This document shows positions 1-6,200 of a stretch of DNA of 13,765 nt, in pieces. Origin of the DNA: Pseudomonadota bacterium. GTDB lineage: Bacteria > Pseudomonadota > Gammaproteobacteria > Burkholderiales > Ferrovaceae. Below the pieces are notes generated by a model. That model did not search any database. It was not told where the DNA came from and worked only from the letters and a program-made list of their open reading frames with translations. The stretch is from contig JAJZEL010000158.1 in NCBI GenBank assembly GCA_021828575.1, positions 1-13,765 of the forward strand, in the 5' to 3' direction. The position numbers and the translations under genes are program-made. Numbering within the stretch: the stretch's first letter is position 1; each line of letters starts with the position of its first letter.

Positions 1-2
1 AA

Positions 3-113
3 GCCGGACGCAACCTGCTGCAACCGATTCAATGGATATGGGATGATTTATCAACAAGGATTTTGCTAGAAGACGGTTGGTACTACTACTGGGGGCAGGT
101 CAAGACCACTTAA
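3..113 (+). CDS. C-terminal tail of an unidentified reading frame (partial)
   Basis: One frame stays open from the left edge to a TAA at 111-113; the other two plus-strand frames hit stops within the first 70 bases. The predicted tail is rich in aromatic residues (PIQWIWDDL, then EDGWYYYWGQ) and ends in VKTT. I do not recognise the family. It overlaps the point, around position 100, where recognisable GAF-domain sequence begins in a different frame, so this may be the end of a gene joined to the diguanylate cyclase remnant by a deletion or insertion. It could equally be chance open sequence, since only 36 codons are visible. Confidence 0.25.
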   Translation, partial: AGRNLLQPIQWIWDDLSTRILLEDGWYYYWGQVKTT

Positions 114-804
114 AAACGCCGAAGGCTATCGAATCGGAACGCTCTGCGTCATTGATCACAATCCTCGCGAACTCACGAAAGACGAGCGTTCGTGTCTGGA
201 CGATTTGGGTTGCTGGATCGAACAGGCTTTACTGATTCGAGAACTCACTGAAACCCAAAAAGACTTTATCCAACGGCTTGATGAAGTTGAACGTGGGGCG
301 ATGTTGGATCCCATGCTGAACATCTGGCATCGTGGTGCACTAATGGAAATGTTCAGAAATGAAACAGAACGTGCTTTGCGTCACCATTCTTTGTTGACTG
401 CCATGATGATTGACGTGGACTCTTTCAAACAGATAAATGACAAACATGGACACCTTGCCGGGGATGCCGTACTCAGGGAATTTTCTCAACGCATCAAGGG
501 ACAGCTCAGATCCTATGACATTTTCGGAAGATACGGTGGCGATGAATTCATGGTCATCATGCCCAATATCAGCGCTGAAGATGCTCAGGCCAGGGCACAG
601 CACATACTGGATTCCATCATGACGATCCCAGTCATGGTACATGGAGTACAAATCCACATGGCTGCCAGCATTGGCTTAGCCACCGCTGACTACAAACACG
701 ACACACCAGACGCTATGGAATTGCTAAAACGGGCGGACGATTCGCTACTGACCGCAAAACGTACGGGGAAAGGTCGGGCAGAGCGCCACACTGCTTCTGT
801 GTGA
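70..804 (+). pseudogene. 5'-truncated GAF-GGDEF diguanylate cyclase
   Basis: Diguanylate cyclases make cyclic di-GMP from two GTP. The frame is open from a TAG at 67-69. Recognisable GAF-domain C-terminal sequence (EGYRIGTLCVID) appears from about 118, preceded only by unrelated residues, so the first two thirds of the usual GAF domain are missing. No ATG, GTG or TTG exists in frame before a TTG at 205; an ATG follows at 301. From the TTG, a short helix (residues 8-30) leads into a complete GGDEF domain: the substrate-helix region SFKQINDKHGHLAGD (about 73-87), the inhibitory I-site RSYD (102-105), the active-site GGDEF (111-115), and the C-terminal KRTGKGRAE. The early DPLTGLxNR-type motif is degenerate (DPMLNIWHR). 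GC is lower than in the rest of the window. I infer a beheaded gene. A 199-residue GGDEF-only product from the TTG is possible, because catalytic residues are intact. Confidence 0.6.
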
Positions 805-897
805 CGTCGATCTTGATTCCTGCCGAGTGGTGGACCCGCAGAGAACCCATTCGAGAGTCAAGTATTAACATGCCTCCGGAATGCACCCTCTAATAAT

Positions 898-973
898 TGG
901 TGGGCCGTGAAGGATTCGAACCTTCGACCAACGGATTAAGAGTCCGCTGCTCTACCAGCTGAGCTAACGACCC
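898..973 (-). tRNA. tRNA-Lys (anticodon CTT)
   Basis: On the minus strand this is a 76-base cloverleaf that starts GGGTCGTTAGCTCAGCTGG and ends in an encoded CCA. The acceptor arms GGGTCGT and ACGGCCC pair over seven positions with one G-U pair, and the discriminator base is A. The anticodon loop is CTCTTAA between CGGA and TCCG, giving anticodon CTT, which reads lysine AAG codons. The T-arm carries GGTTCGAATCC. It lies 24 bases downstream of the second tRNA-Lys gene and is probably made from the same transcript. Its 3' end faces the truncated diguanylate cyclase. No convincing terminator is visible in the 93 bases beyond it. Confidence 0.96.
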
Positions 974-997
974 GTGAACCTGGTAGTGTGATTGATC

Positions 998-1073
998 TGG
1001 TAGGCCGTGCTGGATTCGAACCAGCGACCAACGGATTAAAAGTCCGCTGCTCTACCAACTGAGCTAACGACCC
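998..1073 (-). tRNA. tRNA-Lys (anticodon TTT)
   Basis: This minus-strand 76-base cloverleaf starts GGGTCGTTAGCTCAGTTGG and has an encoded CCA. The anticodon loop CTTTTAA gives anticodon TTT, which reads AAA (and by wobble AAG) lysine codons. It is nearly identical to the neighbouring CTT gene from the 5' end to the variable loop and differs mainly in the T-stem. The end of the acceptor stem is CCT rather than CCC, so the first pair is G1-U72 instead of G-C. It is the promoter-proximal member of the pair. Confidence 0.96.
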
Positions 1074-1086
1074 GACACAATCCGTA

Positions 1087-1116
1087 ATTTTATCGCCTCT
1101 GGTGACCTGAGGTCAA
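1087..1116 (-). promoter_or_regulatory. Candidate sigma-70 promoter of the tRNA-Lys pair
   Basis: On the minus strand a TTGACC -35 hexamer (1111-1116) is followed by an 18-base spacer and a TAAAAT -10 hexamer (1087-1092), each five of six to consensus. The expected transcript start falls a few bases before the 5' end of tRNA-Lys(TTT). The -35 overlaps a perfect interrupted palindrome, TGACCT-G-AGGTCA on the plus strand (1103-1115), which could be an operator or chance. The site lies in the 49-base gap after the cpoB stop codon. Confidence 0.6.
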
Positions 1117-1122
1117 CGGCGC

Positions 1123-1938
1123 CTACTTCAACCGTGCCCGTGCCTTGGTCGCTGCCGAGCTGTCCGGATACTCCTTGATCAGTAATTTCAGGGCAGCCTT
1201 GGACTTTCCCATGTCACCCAGACCCGCCCACGCACTGGCCAGATTCAGGAGAGCATCAGGGGCCTTGGATGAATCCGGGTATTTTTTATAGATATCCTGA
1301 TTCGTATTCCTGGCGGCCTTGTAGTTTTTCAACAGCAACTCGTTCATGCCCACCCAGTACAGGGCATTGGGCACCTTGGTGTCATCCGGGTGATCCTTCA
1401 CGAACGCCTGAAACTTCTTGAGGGACGCTTCATACTTGCCTGCACTGAAGGAAGCCAGCGCATCGTCGTAAGGAGACCCCTCGCCACTGCTGCCTGCTTT
1501 GGCATTGCCCGCGGCCGATGCCTGCTTGCCATTGTCACCGGAGGAAGGTGAAGACGTTGCGGCAGGGGACCCATCTGCAGGTTTGGCTGGCCCTTCCAGT
1601 GCCTTCAAGCGCGTGTCCAGGTCCAGATAGAGCTCGTGTACATGCTTGTCCACATCATTGATGTGCTTGGTCTGCTCATCCAGCTTACCCCTGAGCTCCG
1701 CCATTTCCTGATTCAGGCTTTCCATCCGGAGCACCATGTCCGGGTAGCCCTGAAGCGAAGACTCCATGCGGGTGATCCGCTCATCCAGGGTCTGTTGCTG
1801 TTTTGCAAGCAGGTCCTGCTGGGCATGCAGATCCGCCATCTGTTGCTGGGTATCCCCATCAAACAGCCCGGCCCGTGCTACCAGAGGAAACGACAGCAGG
1901 CACAACAAGAAAATGACCCCGGGACGCCCCGGGGTCAT
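1123..1938 (-). CDS. cpoB: Tol-Pal system protein CpoB (YbgF)
   Basis: CpoB is a periplasmic partner of TolA and PBP1b that coordinates peptidoglycan synthesis with outer-membrane constriction. From the ATG at 1938 the product is 271 residues. A Sec signal peptide (about 1-23) ends in LVARA before GLFDG. A Gln- and Leu-rich coiled coil (about 28-110) is the trimerisation region. A low-complexity Ala/Ser/Gly/Pro linker (about 115-155) follows, then three TPR-like repeats to the C-terminus, with YWVGMNELLLKNYKAA and KYPDSSKAPDALLNL matching the family. It is the last protein gene of the Tol-Pal string, 27 bases after pal. The start is uncertain: a TTG at 1959 would add seven residues with a second Arg, and neither start has a clear ribosome site. 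The ATG lies inside a strong hairpin described separately. Confidence 0.92.
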   Translation of the reverse strand: MTPGRPGVIFLLCLLSFPLVARAGLFDGDTQQQMADLHAQQDLLAKQQQTLDERITRMESSLQGYPDMVLRMESLNQEMAELRGKLDEQTKHINDVDKHVHELYLDLDTRLKALEGPAKPADGSPAATSSPSSGDNGKQASAAGNAKAGSSGEGSPYDDALASFSAGKYEASLKKFQAFVKDHPDDTKVPNALYWVGMNELLLKNYKAARNTNQDIYKKYPDSSKAPDALLNLASAWAGLGDMGKSKAALKLLIKEYPDSSAATKARARLK

Positions 1939-1939
1939 T
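1900..1939 (-). terminator. Terminator-like hairpin spanning the cpoB start
   Basis: A perfect 12-bp inverted repeat occupies 1912-1939, with arms AATGACCCCGGG and CCCGGGGTCATT and a 4-base loop. In the direction of pal-cpoB transcription the right arm is followed by TTCTTGTTGTG, so stem end plus tail form a U-rich run typical of an intrinsic terminator. It begins 26 bases after the pal stop codon. The same bases encode the cpoB start codon and MTPGRPGVI of its signal peptide, so it may attenuate transcription into cpoB, hide its start codon, or both. The structure is read directly; the function is inferred. Confidence 0.6.
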
Positions 1940-1965
1940 CGTGACACAGTGTGACCCAAGAAGAA

Positions 1966-2481
1966 TTACTCGCCTTGGTAAACGATGTCGGTGCGACGAT
2001 TTTCAGCCCAGGCGGCCTTGTTGTGAGCCGGATTATGGGGCTTTTCCTTGCCGAAGCTGACGGTTTCGATCTGGCTGTCCTTGACACCCTTTGCCACCAT
2101 CACCTTGCGAACGCTGTCGGCACGACGCTGACCCAAGGCCAGATTGTACTCACGGCTTCCACGCTCGTCACAATTGCCTTGCAGGATCACCTTGGCAGCG
2201 GGGTGGCTCACGAGGAAATCGCTGTGAGCGGCCACGATGGGCTGATACTGATCCTGAATGGAATACTTGTCAAAAGTGTAGTAAATGCTGCGCTGGCCCA
2301 ACGCACCACCCACTCCCTTGGGAGGGTAGAGGAGGTTCTGCACGGGAGCGGCAGGAGCAGGCGCTGCGGGAGCTGCTGCTGCGGTTGGCGTAGCAGCAGG
2401 CTTGCTGGGTTCTTCAGTCGGAGTGGAGCTACAAGCGGCCAAAAAGCCGGTAATGGCAAGTGCAACGAGGGTTTTTTTCAT
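1966..2481 (-). CDS. pal: Peptidoglycan-associated lipoprotein Pal
   Basis: Pal is an outer-membrane lipoprotein that binds meso-diaminopimelate in peptidoglycan and cycles between the wall and TolB. The 171-residue product starts MKKTLVALAI and has a lipobox LAAC with Cys17 as the lipidated residue. Ser18 follows, which is compatible with outer-membrane sorting. A Pro/Ala linker (about 20-50) leads to an OmpA-like domain (about 62-171) with YYTFDKYSI, the ligand-binding region GNCDERGSREYNLALGQRRA and the terminal NRRTDIVY. The start is set by the signal peptide and by GAGGAA a few bases upstream; the frame stays open farther upstream but that stretch does not resemble Pal. The 117-base gap from tolB is the widest inside the operon and contains a candidate promoter. 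Confidence 0.97.
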   Translation of the reverse strand: MKKTLVALAITGFLAACSSTPTEEPSKPAATPTAAAAPAAPAPAAPVQNLLYPPKGVGGALGQRSIYYTFDKYSIQDQYQPIVAAHSDFLVSHPAAKVILQGNCDERGSREYNLALGQRRADSVRKVMVAKGVKDSQIETVSFGKEKPHNPAHNKAAWAENRRTDIVYQGE

Positions 2482-2515
2482 GGCGTTCCTCAACAAGGGA
2501 AAGGTGAAGTTACAT

Positions 2516-2543
2516 TTTATACAGTGGGTTAACCAACCTGCAA
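2516..2543 (-). promoter_or_regulatory. Candidate internal promoter for pal-cpoB
   Basis: In the tolB-pal gap the minus strand shows TATAAA (2516-2521) 16 bases after TTGCAG (2538-2543). The -10 is five of six to consensus and the -35 only three of six. The spacer contains GGTTAACC (2527-2534), part of a 14-base near-palindrome (2524-2537), a possible operator. Separate expression of pal would fit its higher required copy number, but this is inference. Confidence 0.4.
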
Positions 2544-2598
2544 GGGGCTTAACGCACGAATTTATAATTGGTTTACATCTTTCGGGCAAAATGGCCAA

Positions 2599-3879
2599 TT
2601 ATTGCAGCGGCCCCCATACCGGTTCGTATACATCGCCCGTCTGGGTAGTCAAGCGCTGCCGTATCCTGCCATCAGTGCTTACGATAGACAAGATTCCCCG
2701 GTCCTGCAACTGTGTAGAGTACATGATGTACTTCCCGTTGGGGGCAAAAGATGGAGATTCATCCAGGGTTGTGTCCGTCATCACCTGAGACTGTCCAGTG
2801 GCCAGATCCTGCAGCATGACATGGAAAGCCCCTTCATCACGCTGAACAAAAGCCAGCAGCTTGCCATCCGGGCTGACCCGGGGCGAAACCGCATAGGTAC
2901 TTCCGTAAGTCAGCCTTTGGGGCAAATCACTACTGAACAGTTCCGTGCGGTAGATCTGCGGCCCGCCATCCCGGTCGGAAGTGAAATACATGGTTTTTCC
3001 GTCTGCCGTAAAGAACGGTTCCGTATCGATTCCCGAGCTGAATGTCAGGCGCTGGGGGGCACCGGTCCCATCCACATTGATCATGTAGATCTGCGAATGG
3101 CTATCCTTGGTCAGTGCCACAGCCAGATGCTTGCCATCCGGCAACCAGGCCGGGGCACTGTTGCTGCCCTTGAACCGTGCCACGATGCGACGGCGTCCCG
3201 TAGCCAGAGTCTGGACCACCACCATGGGTCGTTGGTACTCAAAAGACACATAGGCCATTTTTGTACCATCCGGCGACCACCGAGGAGAAATGATGGGCTC
3301 ATTAGACGTGATCAGCGTCTGTTCGTTGTATCCATCACTATCAGCCACCTTGAGGCTGCGCTGGTTCCTGTGTTTGGTAATGTAGGCAATATGACTGCTG
3401 AACATCCCCTGATAGCCTGTCAGGTTTTCCAGTATGGCATCGGCCACATGATGGGCCACCATGCGATACTGGGACAGGGGACCCTTGAAACCGGTACTCA
3501 GTCGGGCCACTTTGGTAGCCACGTCCATCACGCGAAATCGCACCTCGATGGTCTGGTCAGATTGCACCTGTACATTTCCCACCACCACGTAATCCGCATG
3601 TCTTCCGGTCCAGACATCCCAGTTCAACTGGGTTTCGTCCACGGGCGCCGGATGGATGTCGGTGGCATCCACCGAGGAAAAAAGCCCTGAACGGACAAGG
3701 TCTGCCCGCACCACTGGAACAATGGCATTGCCGCCTGCGCTATCATCAGCAAAGGGCAGAACGGCAATGGGAATCTGGTGGTCACCTTGCGTAACAATCT
3801 CAAGGGTGACTTCTGCCCGGGAAGCAAACGTCACCAGGCAAAGCAGGAGACCCATAAGGCGGAACAAGCTATTTTTCAT
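2599..3879 (-). CDS. tolB: Tol-Pal translocation protein TolB
   Basis: TolB is the periplasmic protein that shuttles between Pal and TolA. The 426-residue product has a signal peptide (about 1-22, ending FASRA) and a mature N-terminus EVTLEIVTQGDHQIPIAV, the region of the TolA-binding box. An alpha/beta N-terminal domain (to about 165) precedes a six-bladed beta-propeller (about 170-426). Repeated blade motifs are visible: SPRWSPDGTKMAYVSF, APAWLPDGKHLAVAL, EPFFTADGKTMYFTSDRDG, SPRVSPDGKLLAFV and SPSFAPNGKYIMYST. Length is normal for the family. Its ATG lies 11 bases inside the end of tolA, indicating translational coupling. Confidence 0.97.
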   Translation of the reverse strand: MKNSLFRLMGLLLCLVTFASRAEVTLEIVTQGDHQIPIAVLPFADDSAGGNAIVPVVRADLVRSGLFSSVDATDIHPAPVDETQLNWDVWTGRHADYVVVGNVQVQSDQTIEVRFRVMDVATKVARLSTGFKGPLSQYRMVAHHVADAILENLTGYQGMFSSHIAYITKHRNQRSLKVADSDGYNEQTLITSNEPIISPRWSPDGTKMAYVSFEYQRPMVVVQTLATGRRRIVARFKGSNSAPAWLPDGKHLAVALTKDSHSQIYMINVDGTGAPQRLTFSSGIDTEPFFTADGKTMYFTSDRDGGPQIYRTELFSSDLPQRLTYGSTYAVSPRVSPDGKLLAFVQRDEGAFHVMLQDLATGQSQVMTDTTLDESPSFAPNGKYIMYSTQLQDRGILSIVSTDGRIRQRLTTQTGDVYEPVWGPLQ

Positions 3880-4669
3880 GTTTGAGCTGCAGGTGAGTAG
3901 TTCGGAATTCCCGTCTCAAGTCGGGGTCGTCCGGCAAGGGAAGGGGCTGGGAGCGCATGATACCCTGAATGACGGCCCTATCGTAAGCCGGGCTGGCGCT
4001 GGACTTGATGATTTTCACAGGCATGAGCACCTCACCAGTGGGTAGGACCGTCAGATCAACTTCCAATGACACGCCATCAGGCACGCCATCAGGCACCTGG
4101 GTATTGTTACGGATTTTGCGAATAATGGCCTGCTTGTAGCGATCGATCAAGGTAGCCTGGGCAGCATGGGCTTTCAGGGCCAGCCGCGCAGCCTGGTCGC
4201 GTCTTGCTTCATCGCGGGCTGACTGAGCCGCCTCGTCTGCCAATTGTTCCCTGAGCGCATCGGCCTTCATCTGGCGTGCCTCCTGCTCCATCTCCCGCTT
4301 GTGCTGCTCAGCCTGCTTGCGCGCCTTCTCCTCTTTTTCCTGTTTTTTCTTCAAGGCAATGTCCACATCCCGAGCATCCTCGGACTTTGGCGTAAGCTCG
4401 GACTTGGGCAACAACGGAGGAACTGGAGTGGGTCTTGGCGCGGGCTCTGCCTTGGGCGGTGGCGGGGGATTGGCGGGCTGTGGAGGAGGCACTCTGGTCA
4501 TGGTGGCATCCATGTCCTTGGTCGACCACAGTTCTGCCTCCATCGGGGTAGTCACATGCCTCGGCCAGGCCACGCCCAGTATGAGCACGAGGGCAAACAT
4601 CACGTGGACCGCCATGGCCAGCAACCAGGCCCACCATTGCGCCCCCTTGTCGGATGTCACTGTGACCAT
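3869..4669 (-). CDS. tolA: Cell envelope protein TolA
   Basis: TolA links the TolQR proton channel in the inner membrane to TolB, Pal and CpoB. The 266-residue product has one transmembrane helix (about 13-35, with His22 in AVHVMF), a proline-rich segment (about 61-90, including five consecutive prolines at 68-72), a charged Ala/Glu/Lys/Arg-rich helical domain (about 98-172) and a TolA/TonB-type C-terminal domain (about 173-266: DRYKQAIIRKIRNNT, TVLPTGEVL, SSASPAYDRAV). It is much shorter than the enterobacterial protein because the helical domain is reduced, as in many other proteobacteria. A 12-base tandem repeat at 4071-4094 encodes PDGVPDGV. One base separates it from tolR. Confidence 0.96.
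   Translation of the reverse strand: MVTVTSDKGAQWWAWLLAMAVHVMFALVLILGVAWPRHVTTPMEAELWSTKDMDATMTRVPPPQPANPPPPPKAEPAPRPTPVPPLLPKSELTPKSEDARDVDIALKKKQEKEEKARKQAEQHKREMEQEARQMKADALREQLADEAAQSARDEARRDQAARLALKAHAAQATLIDRYKQAIIRKIRNNTQVPDGVPDGVSLEVDLTVLPTGEVLMPVKIIKSSASPAYDRAVIQGIMRSQPLPLPDDPDLRREFRTTHLQLKHEK
4071..4094 (+). repeat. 12-bp perfect tandem duplication in tolA
   Basis: ACGCCATCAGGC occurs twice without a gap. On the coding strand it encodes PDGV twice, just before the first strand of the TolA C-terminal domain. The frame is kept. It looks like a recent slippage duplication in a loop. Confidence 0.8.
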
Positions 4670-4670
4670 G

Positions 4671-5087
4671 TCATCCCGAGGTAGAACGGGCCAGCAACCC
4701 GATGCGCTTCACATGGGCACGCTTGAGCAGGTCCATGACTTGCATGACCTCCTCGTAACGAACCTTGCGGTCAGCCGCAATTACCACAGGCTGATCGGGG
4801 TGCTGTTGCTGGCTATTCTCGATCATGTTCAGCAAGTCGCCCCGGGTCACAGTGGATTCCCCACCGCCAGACAGGGGGTCAAGAACAGACAACGTTCCAT
4901 CCAGCTGCAGGGTCACCTGCATGGGCTGCTGGGGCTGTGAAAGGGACTGACCCATGGTGGGCAAGTCCACCTGACCCGGATTGACCATGGGAGCAGTCAC
5001 CATGAAGATGACCAGCAACACCAGCATCACATCGATGTAGGGCACTACATTGATCTGGTTCATCATGCGACGCGGTTTGCGCAACAT
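4671..5087 (-). CDS. tolR: Tol-Pal protein TolR
   Basis: TolR (ExbD family) is the inner-membrane partner that turns proton flow through TolQ into movement of TolA. The 138-residue product has a short cytoplasmic N-terminus with NQINVVPYIDVML, a single transmembrane helix (about 17-37) carrying Asp19, the conserved proton-pathway aspartate, and a periplasmic domain (about 40-138) with PVVIAADRKVRYEEVMQVMD. Length is normal. It lies three bases after tolQ and one base before tolA. Confidence 0.96.
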   Translation of the reverse strand: MLRKPRRMMNQINVVPYIDVMLVLLVIFMVTAPMVNPGQVDLPTMGQSLSQPQQPMQVTLQLDGTLSVLDPLSGGGESTVTRGDLLNMIENSQQQHPDQPVVIAADRKVRYEEVMQVMDLLKRAHVKRIGLLARSTSG

Positions 5088-5090
5088 GGC

Positions 5091-5783
5091 TCAGCGCCCC
5101 AGCGGGAAACGCGCCTGGCGCTGCAGGATGTTGGAAAACTCTTCCATGAAACTCTCGAAGCGAATGGACAACCGGTCGATCTCGTTGGCGTAACGGTTAT
5201 AAGCCACTACGGCTGGAATAGCTGCAAATAGGCCCATGGCCGTAGTCACTAAAGCTTCAGCAATCCCGGGGGCCACATTGGACAACGTGGCCTGCCCCAC
5301 GTTGGTCAGACTCCGGAAAGCATTCATGATGCCCCATACCGTTCCAAAAAGACCCACATAGGGACTCACGGAACCTACAGTGGCAAGGAAGGCCAGATGG
5401 GACTCCAACGCATCCATTTCACGCTGGTAGGTGGCTTTCATGGCGCGCTGCACGCCACTGGTCACCGCCGTGCTGTCCTGGGTACCACTGCTTCGATGGC
5501 GCTGGAACTCCCGGTATCCGGATTCAAAAATATGCTCCAGTGATCCCGTCTGACCATTATTGGCCGTGGCCCTGAGGTAAAGGCTTTGCAGGTCGGAGCT
5601 GTTCCAGAAACCGTCTTCAAACTGGGCTGTCTGCCGCTTGGCCTTCTGCAAAGTCACCATTTTGGAAAAAATGTAGGCCCAGGACATCAGGGACACCAGC
5701 AGCAACAGCCCCATGACGATCTGCACCAGCACACTGGCCCCGATGATCAGTGATATCAGGGAAATATCCGTCGTTACACTCAC
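5091..5783 (-). CDS. tolQ: Tol-Pal protein TolQ
   Basis: TolQ (MotA/ExbB family) forms the proton channel that energises TolA. The 230-residue product has three predicted transmembrane helices: about 10-38 (IIGASVLVQIVMGLLLLVSL), about 133-155 (including SPYVGLFGTVWGIMNAF) and about 172-195 (IAEALVTTAMGLFAAIPAVVA). The large cytoplasmic loop between helices 1 and 2 is typical. Translation starts at a GTG at 5783 that overlaps the ybgC stop by four bases (GTGA), so it is probably coupled to ybgC. Confidence 0.97.
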   Translation of the reverse strand: MSVTTDISLISLIIGASVLVQIVMGLLLLVSLMSWAYIFSKMVTLQKAKRQTAQFEDGFWNSSDLQSLYLRATANNGQTGSLEHIFESGYREFQRHRSSGTQDSTAVTSGVQRAMKATYQREMDALESHLAFLATVGSVSPYVGLFGTVWGIMNAFRSLTNVGQATLSNVAPGIAEALVTTAMGLFAAIPAVVAYNRYANEIDRLSIRFESFMEEFSNILQRQARFPLGR

Positions 5784-6193
5784 AAGTTCACTCCCAGAAG
5801 CTGGAGCATGCCTTCCGGCACGCTCACTGATTTGAAATCGCTCATACTGACACTGATGACCCGGACACTGGCCCGGGCCAATTCCTCTTTCCCACGCACC
5901 ACACGCTGGTCAAATGTCAGAAGACCATGCCTGAGTGACATCAGTTCCGCACTGGCCTCGAGTCTGTCTCCAAGACGAGCAGGGCGTAGAAACTTAATAT
6001 CGACGGACCGGACGACGAACATCAGATCGAATTCACGCGCCACGCGATCATGATCCAGGCCTCGTTCACTGATCCATTCCGTGCGTGCCCGTTCCATGTA
6101 ACGCAAGTAATTGGCGTGGTAAACCACCCCCCCCGAGTCCGTATCCTCATGGTAAATCCGCAGAGACACCGTGGTCCGTGATGGCATGCTCAT
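5780..6193 (-). CDS. ybgC: Tol-Pal-associated acyl-CoA thioesterase YbgC
   Basis: YbgC is a cytoplasmic hotdog-fold thioesterase acting on acyl-CoA or acyl-ACP, usually encoded first in tol-pal operons. From the ATG at 6193 the product is 137 residues, the normal size. The family signature HEDTDSGGVVYHANYLRYME lies at 15-34 and contains the catalytic Asp (Asp19 in this numbering) and the glycine-rich helix start. A second ATG two codons later (6187) is nearly equivalent. The frame also extends upstream to 6244, but that part lies inside ruvB and does not resemble the family. It starts seven bases after ruvB. Confidence 0.95.
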   Translation of the reverse strand: MSMPSRTTVSLRIYHEDTDSGGVVYHANYLRYMERARTEWISERGLDHDRVAREFDLMFVVRSVDIKFLRPARLGDRLEASAELMSLRHGLLTFDQRVVRGKEELARASVRVISVSMSDFKSVSVPEGMLQLLGVNL

Positions 6194-6200
6194 TCCGCAG

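Noticed and set aside
828..860. Possible degenerate tRNA 3' end or attachment site (TGGTGGACCCG, then ATTCGAG) left of the tRNA-Lys genes
   Set aside because: Only about eight of the first twelve bases match the tRNA-Lys 3' end, the T-arm does not pair, and no anticodon arm follows. Not supportable as a remnant or att site.
1951..2532. Long plus-strand open frames antisense to pal, tolB and others (for example 1951-2532, 2602-3690)
   Set aside because: They lie opposite well-identified conserved genes, resemble no family, and follow from GC-biased codon use on the coding strand.
2566..2600. AATTGG and CCAATT inverted repeat between tolB and pal
   Set aside because: Six A/T-rich pairs with a 23-base loop are too weak to call a terminator or structured element.
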